64,000 nt of DNA from Macrostomum hystrix (taxonomy: Eukaryota; Platyhelminthes; Macrostomidae): NCBI GenBank assembly GCA_950097015.1, contig CATNEN010000038.1, forward strand, positions 6,497,001-6,561,000. Reading direction: 5' to 3'. Positions 47,870 to 59,800 of the stretch are shown in pieces; the first letter of the stretch is position 1; each line of letters begins with the position of its first letter. The notes below the pieces were generated by a model. It had not been told where the DNA came from, did not search any database, and was given only the letters and a program-made list of their open reading frames with translations. The position numbers and the translations under genes were made by a program.

Positions 47870-48412
47870 CCCTCTGTCCCTGACACCCTCTGTCCCTGAC
47901 ACCCACTGTCCCTGACACCCACTATCCCTGACACACACAGTCCCTGACACACACTTTCCCTGACACCCACTGTCCCTGACACACACTGTCCCTGACACAC
48001 ACTGTCCCTGACATTCACTGTCCCTGACACCCACTGTCCCTGACACCCACTGTCCCTGACACCCACTGTCCCTGACACCCACTATCCCTGACACACACTG
48101 TCCCTGACACACACTTTCCCTGACACCCACTGTCCCTGACACACACTGTCCCTGACACACACTGTCCCTGACATTCACTGTCCCTGACACACACTGTCCC
48201 TGACACACACTGTCCGACACCCACTGTCACTGACACACACTGTCTCTGACACCCACTGTCCCTGACACCCACTGTCCCTGACACACACTGTCCCTGACAC
48301 ACACTGTCCCTAACACCCACTGTCCCTGACACCCACTATCCCTGACACCCACTGTCCCTGACACCCACTGTCCCTAATACCCACTGTCCCTGACACACAC
48401 TGACTCTGACAC
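47870..48412. repeat. Minisatellite, 16-bp unit, about 33 copies
   Basis: The unit cactgtccctgacacc alternates with cactgtccctgacaca. A block with rare variants (actatccc, actttccc, attcactg) occurs twice, near 47922-48020 and 48080-48190, which shows a multi-unit duplication. Confidence 0.94.
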
Positions 48413-49257
48413 ACTGGTGACACAATAATCGTGGCACAATATCCCTGATACCTCAATACTGAAACATGCTACACAAATTCGCATCATCGTCTGACAGCCG
48501 AACTGTGACACCAAAATCACAGATATTTTTTTCTGCGACCCGATAAGTTTAGTATCATTGCTTTTTGTCATTTTCTATAATAAATTTGTGACAATTTTAA
48601 GACAACACGCGCGTGCTATGAATATGCAGTCATTAACAGTCAAATGATCGGTCTGTTATTACGAAGTATGAATACTTTGCCATTGGAAGTAAATAATGCA
48701 ACTTTCAGTTAAATTGAGAGTCAATTCAAGCAATTTTAACAATGAAGTAACTAAAGTAATGAAAGCAATGAAAGAACCAAAGAATGAAGAATGGAGTTAT
48801 GTGTGTAAGTTTGTCTGTCTGTCGGTTGGCTGTCGGTCATAAATTGTTATCTGTCATTTTTCTGGCAGTCAAAGCTTTTTTGTCTATGGCCTTTTGGGTT
48901 GACTGCGCAGCTCGATACTCGAGTTCTATTTATAGTTGATGCATTAAATGCTATCAAAGTTTGTCTGTGGCATTTTTATTTTGTTCACAGCTCGAGACTG
49001 AAAGTAAAACAAGGACTATCTGCTGAAACAGTGGTATAAGCAACAAATACTTTCATAGATGTGGCAGCTGTCTATGGCCGTTCTCGGCCTGGCCGTCGGT
49101 ACAGTAAAATTGCTGCAGCAAAGATCACTAGAAAGTTAACTACGAAGTTAAGAGGTAAATTAATATTTATTAGAAAACTGCCTTCTAGTCTTCTAAACTG
49201 TCGAAATATAGAAACGCACTTTTTTGTAGAAACTTTTTTCGTGACGCCCTGAAAACT

Positions 49258-49737
49258 ATGAAAACGAGGTTGTACCTGACTCCCAGCCTGCTGGTACTTC
49301 TCTACTTGCTGACTGGCTTCGAGCCCTGCATTGGAGCAGAGTGTCTGCCGCAGATGATGAAAAGAATTGTGCCACTTGAGCTTCGCCAAGTTCAAGCGCA
49401 TGGTCAATACAGATCATTTTTTCGATGCAAAGTATCTGCAGCCTTTCTTACCGATGCAAGCCAAGCGAATGGAGTATTGTACCGAGTAGAATACAAACTG
49501 ACGTTCAGAAATAGGACTACAATCGACATTCATCCATGCCGCTGGCAGGATGTAAGCATCCCGGTTGGAGAGAACAGGACCTTCGACTGCAGTTCCGAGC
49601 TCGTGCTCAACAGCAAAATCCTGGTGTACGGCGGTTCGCTCATGTGCCGAGCTCTAGCCAGATGCGACATCGCTGGGGCGCGGTACGACTCAAATCATGT
49701 CTCTGTTGCTCTCGACTTTCCGGCTAATGTATCATAA
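49258..49737 (+). CDS. Small secreted cysteine-containing protein, copy B
   Basis: A 159-codon single-exon frame. The first 18-20 residues are a strong signal peptide (MKTRLYLTPSLLVLLYLL). The mature part has Cys at GFEPC, AEC, FRC, PCRW, FDC, MC and RC, and two NRT glycosylation sequons. This copy is intact, unlike copy A. The middle resembles 55240-55580 on the minus strand, where the same module follows a D8C domain, so copies A and B may have gained a new signal-peptide start. Upstream, tatttata near 48928 could be a TATA element. The family is unknown to me; binding or matrix roles would be guesswork. Confidence 0.6.
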   Translation: MKTRLYLTPSLLVLLYLLTGFEPCIGAECLPQMMKRIVPLELRQVQAHGQYRSFFRCKVSAAFLTDASQANGVLYRVEYKLTFRNRTTIDIHPCRWQDVSIPVGENRTFDCSSELVLNSKILVYGGSLMCRALARCDIAGARYDSNHVSVALDFPANVS

Positions 49738-50424
49738 CAAAAAGCATTACTGAATGATCCAAATAACAAACAGAAGAGAAACCACTGAAGCCGTGACTCG
49801 TTTATTTTGCAAGAATCCGCTCCCGTTTCCAAACTAAACATTTAGGAAAAATGTATTACATTTAAATTTTTCATTTAAAATGAGAAGAAATCGCTATGAA
49901 AAAGAACCCTGTCTGTCCACAACGAGAAATAAATAAACTGTCTACCTGAAGCACACAGCTCATCAGAAACCTTTTGATGCGATTAATTAAATCGGAAAAA
50001 AATCTACTAAATTACAAAAGTGTTTGTTTTGGCTCTTTTAAAAAGCGTAATATTTGCCAGCAAAGTAAAACATTTTAATGCTCATTAATGGTAGATTAAG
50101 TCTATGTTTTCAGTCTTGGATAATGATCACAGTCACGAGTGGCGAAGCCTGATCATTATTTAATTCTGAAACCATAGACATAAGCGCATTATCAGATAGA
50201 CTAGCGCTTTCGGTTGATCATTATGTAACGCCTTAGCCACGCCATTAAATAACGCTGCAGTGTCTTCGTGCCATCGATATTGGCTCGGCAGTGAGCAGGG
50301 TCAAGGGTCTAATCGGACCATAGACAATTTTTTAGAATACAGTTCTCTAAAAGAAAAGCTCGACCATGAAGTCTGTTAGGAAGTTAATAACTAGAAGCAA
50401 GAAGCGAGAGAAATCTAATTGAAA

Positions 50425-52381
50425 ATGCCTCTTATCAACTGGAAAAATCTACCGGTCGACAGTTTAGATGGCGTCTCGTCTACTGAACTAGATTTTCTGA
50501 GTGAACTGAGTGCCGTGAACCACAGTTCCGATGAAATTCTTGGAGATTTTATCGACTACCTGTCTAAAATCGAGACGGCTGATGCGGCCGCTGCGGTTTT
50601 TTAGTGTCGAGCTTCCAGAACTATCTGATTTACCCAGTGCAATGGATGTTGTCGAACTGGAATCACTGCCGAGCACTACACGAGAACACATTTTTCTGTA
50701 TGGCAAAATGTTCGTGGAGTTTTTGAAGAAGCATGGTGCTGTCGATGTGAGCGTGATCAGTGACAGTCGCTTGGCCGAATTTCTAAGGTTCTTTTACTTC
50801 TGTCTAAAAAATCTGACGGCAGTTGCTATTCGCCAGCACGTTGGTCTGCATTCGTGCTGGAGTGCAGAGGTACTTGACTCTCGTGCTGAAGCGTCGAACA
50901 AATATTATTTCCAGTGACGAGTTCGCCACTGCCAACCGGATGCTGCGAGTAAAGGTGCGGCATTTTCATGCTGATGGAGGCACTGTCAATCAGCACGAGC
51001 CAATAGAAGAAGGTGATTTACAGAAAATGCGTGCTTATTTTGACCGTTCTACAGCTGAACGGTTGCAAGATGAAGTACTATTTACGCTGCTGTATGTCCT
51101 GGGCGAGAGAGGTCTTACTTACTTACTTTGCAGTGGGGCCTGGGGCACTTGACGCACAAACACAGGAACGGCATGCCCCCAGGCCGGCGAACTAGGCGAG
51201 AGCCGCCCATCGCGCCGCCTCCCCTGAGCAGGCACCTCACACACACAGCAGCAAGCCAAGCGGGGAAGGGGGCGGCAGCCGGAGTGCCTCTCACCCCAGG
51301 CCCGCACACGCACAGAGCAGACCAAGCCGATAAGAAAGGCTGATAAGGCTGATAAGAAATCAGTCCTCAGGGGGGGGCGGGTGACGAGTGTACACTTTAT
51401 CCAATCGCGCTGACGGAAATCCAGATGAGCGCGCGGCGGTGTACACCCACCCCCCAGCCACCCCCCGCAAGGTCTAACGCCCCAGCGCCAACGCACATAA
51501 CTCATACAACGCAGAACAGGCACACAGAAGGTAGGAGCGAAGCTATTTTTCAAGCTTTGATTGCACGAAATATGGTGCACCTCCGCAGGTCGCTACTGTC
51601 CAAACCCCCCCAACAAGTACCGAAATTAATCGTGACCTGAAGGGTGAATCGAACTAGCGTCCTTTGGAGTGCGAGGCAGCGACGTTAGCCGCTGACCCCC
51701 CTCGCCCCCGGCGAGAGAGGTCAAGAACACCTGTCAAGTCTAAAGCAAGTTGGCACGCTCCAAGAAGAAGTCGACGCTGATGGGAATCCATATCTTGCGT
51801 TGCCGCCGTTAAAGACAAAAAACCAGAGTAGCGATCCAACAAAATGCAAGGGATATCAGCGCAAACAGAGTCGGATCTACGGCGCTCAGCGGGAGTTGAT
51901 CCTGCATTATCAGAGTTTTGTTACCGCAGAATTCGTCCTCGTTTTTCCGCGCCCTCTGACTAACAATTCGGGAGGACAAATTCGCTTCTCTGCTACGCAA
52001 GTGCGCGGTGTCAATTGGTTGGCTGCATTCATGAAGCACGTTAGTAGTGTGTGCAACCTCACCAAGCAGTACACGAATCACTGCATACGTGTCACGCGTA
52101 TTTCGGATCTTTTCGACAAAGGAATGCCTATGGTTGAGATAATGGCGGTAACGGGACAACGATCGGAGTCCACTGTTCGACGTTATCTCGCACGCAAGCG
52201 TGACAGAACCCTCAGGAAGGTTGCTACCGCTGTTAGTGACAATTTGGCCCCACCAACCGAGGCGACTACGAGTGCAACCACTAGTGCAACAGTCATGCAG
52301 CAAGCTCAAGGTGACATGCGAAGTGAGCAACAGCCGATGTTTGCCAACTGCCTCTTCGATGGGTGCACGTTCAACTTCTAA
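50425..52381 (+). pseudogene. Tyrosine recombinase (Crypton/DUF3504 type), broken
   Basis: Reading frames follow one another: 50425-50600 (MPLINWKNLPVDSL…), a shift near the t-run at 50598-50603, then a frame containing EHIFLYGKMFVEFLKKHG, a second shift near 50830-50870, then IRAGVQRYLTLVLKRRTNI…LLYVLGERG, where a SINE interrupts. After the SINE the same frame resumes (GERGQEHLSSL…) and runs to a stop at 52381. The conserved core is ERGQE (first catalytic Arg box), NHCIRVT (H-x-x-R), GQRSESTVRRYL (His replaced by Gln, then the Tyr) and a C-terminal DGCTFNF. The layout matches Crypton-type recombinases that also gave rise to host DUF3504 genes. Two frameshifts and the SINE make it inactive. 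Confidence 0.75.
51114..51709 (-). mobile_element. tRNA-derived SINE, about 596 bp
   Basis: Flanked by a 12-13 bp duplication ggcgagagaggt (51102-51113 and 51710-51721). On the minus strand it begins with a tRNA-like head: A-box-like tcagcggctaacg (51683-51695) and B-box agttcgattc (51646-51655). It ends in a taag repeat tail (complement of 51114-51126). The body is GC-rich with long G/C runs and contains gtgtacac palindromes. It is longer than most SINEs. The parent tRNA is uncertain, although a ctccaaa anticodon-loop-like string is present. Confidence 0.85.
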
Positions 52382-53314
52382 CAAAGAATATATAGCTCGT
52401 ACTTATAAGTCTTAACTGTCGAAAATTAAATACTTTGGTATTCGTTTGCTTTGCTATATCCTCGATCTGTTGCCTGTTAAAGTTCTTGTTGCATTAATAA
52501 AAATTAATAAAATAATAATAAAAACATTAATAAACAATAAAAACAGTTAAATTAATAAAATTAATAAAAACTGTGAATTTCTCGCTCATAATCTATGGCA
52601 ATTTATCGTGACTTAACAGCTTCATTAAAAAATGCATTAAAAACGATAGTCTATATGATAATGATGAGTTCGATATCGAGCTAATTTGCAAAGCAGTGCA
52701 ATTTTTTCACTAAAAAATATTTTGCAATTTTTTTTTATTTATACTAAATAAAATAGAACGACATAAAAGCATTTTTAGATGGTAAATTATAGTGCGGCAC
52801 ACTGATCCTAAAAACACTAGATGTGTAAAATCAAGAGAGATCAGACAGAATAGATGAGACAGGTGAGGTTTGATAGGGACATGGGACACGGGACATGGGA
52901 GAGATGAGACACGGGAGAGTACAGGAGTGCTGTGATCAGACATGGTATAGATCAGGCACGGCTGAGATGAGACAGTAGAGATGAGATATGGTAGAGATGA
53001 AACACGAGAGAGATGAAACACGAAAGAGATGACCACTTCGTGACCACTTTTTGCTTCTGTCTCATTTCTCCCATTATGGTGGATTTGAGTGCCTGCCTGC
53101 CCCATTGCTATGTGTAGCGTCGTCACGTGTACGCCTGGCGCTTCCCCCTTCTCTGTGTGCGTGTTGCATGTGCATTGTGGGGTAGGTGTCGCGTCACAGA
53201 GAGATAGAGAGAGTGCATGTAAGTAGGTGCGACCAATCGCTAAGCTTTGAAGGTAAAATATAAAGCAACTGTTGGACATAGGCCTCTAAGACCTTTTCTG
53301 AACAACCTCAGAGT

Positions 53315-54820
53315 GAGCTTAAAGTTATCGGAGACGATTGGCACGATCCCGCGAGAACAGACAGCACTCCTTCTTCGCCGGGTTGATGTCGATGCGCAGA
53401 TCTTCCGCCCACTCTTCGACCAATTAAGGCACATTTTGCAGACGCTCAAGCTTAGCGACATCTTGAAGCTCAGCGACATTGCGACCCGTGGATCTGCAGA
53501 TCGCAAGGTCATCGGCGTAGCCGCTGTATTCGACCTGCGGGCTATCCGGCCAGCCCAGTCGTTCACGTATAAAAGTAAAAGGACCGGCGAGCTGACGGCC
53601 CCTTATGGGACTCCTTCAGGCAGACGCTTTCTGATGGTGGTGCTGACCCAGAACACGATTTACCTGCCTTCAAGGAAGCTGGCAAAACACCGGACCATGC
53701 AGGCTGGGACGCCTTCGTCTATCGTTCTGGCGATGAGACGGGTCCTCCAGACGCGGTCGAAGGCGTGGGGCAGTCAATCAGCACGGCGATGGTTTTAAGG
53801 TGCGGCGATTTTTCCAACCGTCAAAGCGAGCTACCCGCTCATCACAGCCACGGCCGCGCTGAAAGCCGGCCTGTCATGGCTGGATGATGCCGTGCTGTTC
53901 AAGCCAGTGTTAAAGGCGATCGTGAATCAGCTGCTCAAGCAGTTTGCCACAGATGGAGGTGAGGCTGACCGGGCGATGGCTACCACATTCTTTGCAATCT
54001 TTTCCGTCCTTGAGCAAAGGAACGATGATGGTTTTTTCCAGGATTGAGGGCAGTGGCCGATGCGCCAGCAACGGTTGAAGACCGAGAGCCAAGCTTGCTA
54101 ACAACGATCAAGTAAGTGGAGGAAGGAGGCTGCTTCGATTTCATTCGGGCCAGATTTTTTGTTGGGATCGAGCTTGCCGATGACTTGGCGGAGTTCTCTT
54201 GGGGTGAAGTCGTGGTGGTACGTAGCGTCAAGGGCTGTGTACTTGGCGAGGCGTTGGGCAGGGGCGACTTTAGTGCACCAGTCGTTCTTGGGGTGCGTCA
54301 GCGTGCTGATCTTGGCGTAGTGGCGGCCGAAGGCGTTGGCTTTGTCAAGGTCGGTCCGCAGCTCACGGCCGTCAACAACAAGAGATTCGTTGGGGTTCGT
54401 CGACTGTTACCCGTTGCTGAGCACTTGAAGGTGCGCCGGACTTGCTAGGGATTGGAGGGTTCTGACATCTGGCTAACGTATTTTTGCCAGAACTCGCGTT
54501 TTTCTTTCGACACAGCGCTGGGAGAGCTGCTGGCTTTTGTCCAGCCATGCCCACGGATGCGCACCGGACTCTCAAAGCCGGTTGCGGGTGTTACGCTCCT
54601 CATGCCAGTATGCTTTGCTCTTGAGAGACACCTTTTTATGCGGAATCGCGGCTTTGGCAGCTCGGAGCATGCCGGGGCAGAGCCGGGTGACTGGTTGCTT
54701 AATAGTTTCGCGGTTCAGCTGTGAGAATTCTTCCTCTAGTTGGGCGCGAACCTCTATTTGGGTCCAGTCCGCTTTTTTCCAGTCCGGACCAACTCCGTAG
54801 AGAGCTCCCCTCCGCAACGA
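53315..54820 (-). pseudogene. LINE remnant: linker and reverse transcriptase
   Basis: On the minus strand, from right to left, I read an EN-RT linker (EVRAQLEEEFSQLNRETIKQ, AAIPHKKVSLKSKAYWHEE), RT motifs (SGPNEIEA, GKDCKECGSHRPVSLTSICG, AFDRVWRTRLIARTIDEGVP and YVNDWAG), and the end also present in copy A. Frameshifts and stops are frequent. The catalytic YxDD region reads as YVND or is lost. This copy shows the 5' part of the same LINE family whose 3' part lies at 23480-24687. Together they indicate a jockey/I-type ORF2. Confidence 0.78.
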
Positions 54821-54829
54821 AAACGCAGC

Positions 54830-55229
54830 GCAAAGTACGAGCTGCAGTTGGACCGCAGTCTGAACGTAGAGTCCAGAGGGCGCTGCTGTTGTTGCTGCTG
54901 CTGCTGCGTGGTAATTATGCGCTGAGCATTTTGAGCAGCCAGTGTGCGCAAAGCTGCCAACTGCTGTGGCGTAGGTTGCTGCTGCCGATGAGGTCCGCTT
55001 ACTGACTGCAGCAGCAGCTGTAGTAGGTGAGCCGGTGGAATTAGCGGCTGCGGTAGATGCTGCGGATGCTGTTGCTGCTGCTTGGCAGCGGCCATGGCAG
55101 CGGCCGTAGCAAAGTTTCTGAGCAGTGCGCCCGGATCCGTGGCTGGCAAGCCCCCAGGCATCATACCAGACTCAGCTGCTGCCTGTTGCTGCTGATGCGG
55201 CGGAAGGCGACTCAAATTTGCGACGATTG
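54830..55229 (-). pseudogene. Gln/Ala-rich coding-like fragment of unknown origin
   Basis: The minus-strand frame reads SRLPPHQQQQAAAESGMMPG, DPGALLRNFATAAAMAAAK, then poly-Q tracts. It is in the same frame as the D8C-module pseudogene to its right, separated by one stop (at about 55240), and runs into the LINE remnant on the left. The composition resembles low-complexity regions of nuclear or RNA-binding proteins, but I recognise no domain. It may be a captured exon. Confidence 0.4.
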
Positions 55230-55239
55230 CAGCCGTCGA

Positions 55240-56140
55240 TTACACCTTGATTTGGCTGGTGAGCACGAGCTCGGCACTGCACTCGAAGGTCCTGTTCTCT
55301 CCAACCCGGATGCTTACATCCTGCCAGCGGCATAGATAAATGTCGATTGAAGTGCCACTTCTGAGCGTCAGTTTGTATTCCACTCGGTACAATACTTCAT
55401 TCGCTTGGCTTGCATTGATATGAAAGGCTGCAAATATGTTGCATCGAAAAAATGATCTGTATCGACCATTCGCTTGAACTTCGTAGTCCAAGCGAAGCTG
55501 AGGTGACGCAACATTATTCATCAACTGCGGCAGACACTCTGCTCCAATGCAGGGCTCGAAGCCAGTTCCGTCAACAGAAGTTAGACCAATAGCACAGAGC
55601 TGCTTGTTACCAATGCAGTAGTGAATTTGAGAACTTGGCAGCGGCTGGAGGTAGTACAGGGTGAGCGCCGAAAAGCACTTTAAAATGCGCACTGGATAGC
55701 TGATGTCGTCTGGTAAGTAGCCTCCAGAAAAGCTATAGGCCTGTACCGATAAGCTCGGGCTCCGGACAGCATCCGGTTAGCATTGTCTTCCTGCTGAACG
55801 GACTGGTTGAGAAGGAAGTAAGGCATCTTGCTACCGCACGCCACGTTACCAGTTGGTGTGCCGATGATCAAATCGCCACCCGCGGGAGACATCAGGCGAT
55901 ACCAGCCAGCATGAATGACGGAGAAGTTAACGCAGGGTCGGTCAAGCGACTCACCACAGGTCTCATTGTTGCTCTGCCGATGTACAGCGTGCTCATCGCG
56001 CAGGACTGGCGCTGAGCTCCAATTGGCGCATGGGTCAGACACAGAGAATGCCGTTTCGCACAATCTGCACCGTAATAGTTTGGCGTCCAGATGCATTCGT
56101 ATCGGACGTCATCAAAAGTGATGTAATTTGGGCAAATCAA
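55240..56140 (-). pseudogene. D8C (uromodulin/GP2-type) domain gene fragment, frameshifted
   Basis: Minus-strand readings in three successive frames give one domain: CPNYITFDDVRYECIW then ADCAKRHSLC (to about 56045); DPCANWSSAPVLRDEH, ESLDRPCVNF, HAGWYRLMSPAGGD, ACGSKMPYFL (to about 55790); then GGYLPDDISYPVRILKCF, LYYLQPLPSSQIHYCIG. This Cys spacing with a central WYRL is the D8C domain of uromodulin-like secreted glycoproteins. It is followed by the GFEPCIGAECLPQ module shared with the secreted proteins of copies A and B, ending at a stop near 55240. At least two frameshifts are needed, so it is a pseudogene or a partial retrocopy. Confidence 0.65.
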
Positions 56141-56842
56141 CGATCTGTTTCTCCATTTGTCGAGCTTCTGACGTCGCTCTCACATTGAAACATGTGACGA
56201 AAGAAAAATACGTGAAAAATTGTGATGTCCAGCTCAGTCATAAAAGTGGAGAAATTCAAATAAAGTGTATTTTTCTCGTGAGAAGCAAAATCGGTGTGTC
56301 ATAAATCATACATTTTAGGGTTTTTTTAATTACTGACACAGCCGCAAAGCATTTCGCATATTTTATAATTGTTTTGCTACAAAAAAGTTTTACGTTTTGT
56401 TATTTTCTAAGACAGCTTAACTTAAAATAAACATTTTTTGAAAGAATTTAAACCATGTTGCACACTGATGTCGCGTTGCTGCTGCAGTATTGCTGCATAG
56501 AAAATTTTGCTAGCGGACGGCACCTAACGATTATGCCTAACAGTGTTTTATAAGTAAATTGATATTAATTTAATTAGTGCAAAAACTAAATACTGAGGTC
56601 GTTTGTCGACATACAGACAGTAGACCTAGTTGAGCTAGCTAGATTTCAACTCGAATCTAGATTTCATTTGGAGTTAGCAAGCAAGTAGAACAGAAACAAA
56701 TTTTTAGTTTCTGTTATATTATTCTGTTATATTATTAGTATACTGAAAAACAGGCTTATAACTATTAGCCTATCCAGGCTAAGTAGGCCTAGCTAGCTAG
56801 ATAATAAATAGTAGGCCTAATAACTAGCTAGTAACTAGTACA
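56141..56842. other. PEX16 upstream region
   Basis: AT-rich, with many tag.ct and gctag palindromes (aggcctagctagctag near 56785). No TATA box or other promoter element is assigned. Confidence 0.4.
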
Positions 56843-59800
56843 ATGTCAGGTGTCCCCAAGACAAAATCGGAGCCTGAGGATGGATTGGAAAGCATATTGA
56901 GAATGGTTGAAATTTGTGGAAAGACTGTGAGCTTCATTATTCCAAGTAAGTAATTTTTGCTATAGGCCTACAACTTACTCAATTGCAACTAGTCAAACTT
57001 TGCCTAGGCCTATATTTAATCTTAGCATTTCAACTAAATAAATGCTTGTACAAATTTTTACACTAGGTTTGATATGCCAATGATAGGGCATATGCCAAGG
57101 CACAAGGCCAACAATATTGATACCAATTGCAATAGGCCTAAAAATATATAGTTTAGTTTGAAATATATATAGGGCCTAGCTAGGCCTAGACCTATTTTAA
57201 TTGACATGCTTTAAAATTTACATGGCCCAAAATGACAATTTTGGGTTATTTGACTGCTTACTTCACTAGGGTAATGTATCATCAACCGAACAGTGTATCT
57301 TCAAAACTGAACAAGAATTTTGACTCCTTCCTTGGTCTTGTGCAAGACAGAAACAAGCTATTGTATTTCACAGAACAACTATTTTGAATGTCAATGAAAT
57401 TATTTACAAGCTAAGGCATGACATGCAATGAAGCATTAAAAGGAAAGAGAGATATGGATGTTTCAGTTGAATTTTTATCACAAAAGCATACTTTTTGACA
57501 GCATTTTTTCAGCATGTACTTTAGACTAAGATTGTATGTGCTTGCTTTCCAATTAAATTACCATAAATGTAGTTATTTATAGAGCATGAAAAATTCTTTC
57601 AAATGACATAATTCATGATAGATCACTCCTTAAAATAAGATTAAACCACTCACTCAAATTTTGAAACTGAACATCAAATTCTCTGTTTGGTTTGAAGATA
57701 CATGAAAATCATTGTTTGGTTTTAGATAAAAAAACATGAATAACTTTTTTCTATTTGACAAAATAGCAAAAGCAGATACTATTTAGAAAGACAAAACAGT
57801 TTTCTATAACTTGGCTTTTGATTTATCATGATATCTTAAATAGAAAATCTGTAGCTTAGGTTTGAAGTTAAAAAAATGCATATTCTTGTTCGGTTGATGA
57901 TACATTACCCTAGTATTCATCAGACCTTGCCAATGGCAATGGCAAGTTGCCATAGCTGATTTCACTTGTTTGGAGTAATAAAGTAGCCCATGCAAGGTTG
58001 CCTCTTCACCCGTTGATAAGAAGTCAATAGGCGGACAATGAATCTCTCCATATGCTGTAGGCCTATGCAAATTTTTGGTTAGAGGGAATTGACTAGGGCC
58101 TATCTGTTGCATTGATTGCTAAGAGAAGTGTATCCTAGCTTAATGTTAGCATGCTGAAATCACAGAAAAAATGGACAAACGTAATGATTTTTGACACAAC
58201 AAACATATTTCCCTGTTCATTCTTCTCTACAAACAAAATTGCATTTTTTATCTCAAGGTCTAGACTTTAATATAATATTTCACTGGTGCATGTAGACTGA
58301 TAGAGTTGAAACTAAAGCTGTGTGCTATCCATATTTGCAAATTTGCAGGGTAAAAATCTCAAGTTGATAATTTTAACAATTCAAAAGTTGACTAAATTAT
58401 TGTTACTTTTGAAACACCCATTGTATATACTATATATTTTCTTGTTTTCACAAAGGGGGACTTTTGCTTGTGTCACTAAAATTTTCTATGTCACCAAATT
58501 GACTTTTGGATGTCATCAAAATGTGTCACCCAAACATTTTTAAATGATTGTAAGCCTGTGCAAATTTATGCTGAGAGCCTGGCATACAAAAGCATTATGC
58601 CAGCAGATGCTAGACAAGGCCCCACTAATTCCTTTGTACATTTACATTAACATGTACAACTACATTTTTTTTTTTATCTAGATGTTAAGTTTAGTGCTAG
58701 GTGGCCTATTGTTTTATATTAATAAACTAATGGACCTAAAAACCTGTGTAGACATGTTTTGGTCTCTACTCTCATTTTTTGGCCTCAACAATTATATTTA
58801 TAGCCACTGATCTGAAGCAATGCATTTCAAGCCTCTTTTTTTACCTGAGCCACCAGCTAGTGCTTTACTGCCTCACACACCAATGCTTCACAGACATAGT
58901 CAGCTCTAATGCATCTGAAATTGTCCAGGCCTATCTTCAGTTGCAATAGCCAAGCACTTAACTGACAGAATCACATTTGGTATAAAACAAGGATGTACAT
59001 CTCATTCTTCTGAAGGTTGAATAGCCTATTATTCCATATTGGAGTTTTTGCACAAAGTTTATGGACATGCACCCTGGGTATTGTAAAATGTGTGCTCAAA
59101 AGTGTCATGCAAATTAACAACACATTTAGCCCGTGCATTTCTATACAAAACAACATCAGCATACAGAGCCATGCTGCCCTATCTCACAAAGTACATACTT
59201 TGTTTTTCCAAAGTATGCCAAATGAAGAGTTTGCTGTAAGTTCAGTGTTGGCACTAGTCACTTTGGTCATGACAAGCACATAGCTATGTATTTTATTATA
59301 TAGTTGTATATATTATTTATAAAAATAATTTTATTAATTACACAAATGGCTATGTATAATTTAATGATTGGCAATTTGTAACTTACAAAATTAGTAATAC
59401 CTAATAACACTTGTCTATAAATTATTGTAATTCTAGATTACTCATTTATTTAGCAACAGGTAAAAATAGTTTTTTTCTAAATCTGAAATGAATCTCAAAT
59501 TGGTTAAAAATACTTGTAACTATGGATTTAGAAGATTAGAGAAAGAATTGTACAAAGAGACTTTATTGATTTAGTTTATATGGATAGAAAGTACAATCAG
59601 AACTGTTTAACGTGATAGTCTATATGAAGTACAAAACATCCACGTTGTCTTTCATATTGTCAAAGTTGGCAATATTGTTTGTCAGTTAAAGTTATGTGTC
59701 GCCTGTGCTCTATATGCTGGTGTCTTACCTATTCAGCTGCTCTGATAATTAGAGTATATCCTAAATGGAGAACCATAACTGTATGCATATTTAACAAACT

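Larger units (their letters stand above)
50098..52664 (+). mobile_element. Crypton-like tyrosine-recombinase DNA transposon
   Basis: This 2.57-kb segment is present in duplication copy B but absent from copy A, where the flanks (cattaacgatgga / ttcgatatcgag) are contiguous, so it is an insertion. It encodes a tyrosine recombinase (broken). The left end is a hairpin: gtctatgttttcag (50100-50113) pairs with ctgaaaccatagac (50166-50179), and ataatgatca (50120-50129) pairs with tgatcattat (50150-50159). The right end carries agtctat and ataatgat again near 52648-52663. I see no clear terminal inverted repeats between the two ends. Confidence 0.75.
48856..53590. repeat. Segmental duplication, copy B
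   Basis: Homologous to copy A (16157-24687). It lacks the Gypsy element (single ccact at 49782-49786), carries a tyrosine-recombinase element (about 50098-52664) absent from A, and lacks about 1.28 kb that A has between gagtgagctt and aaagtt.tcggagacga. The copies differ by scattered substitutions and small indels, so the duplication is older than the Gypsy insertion. Confidence 0.9.

Noticed and set aside
51640-51709. A functional tRNA gene on the minus strand
   Set aside because: The A and B boxes are tRNA-like, but the region is the head of a SINE with target duplication and tail, and a proper cloverleaf acceptor stem is not evident.
51800-52381. An intact host DUF3504-type recombinase gene
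   Set aside because: The frame is only the C-terminal part of a transposon recombinase broken by a SINE and two frameshifts, inside an insertion absent from the paralogous copy.
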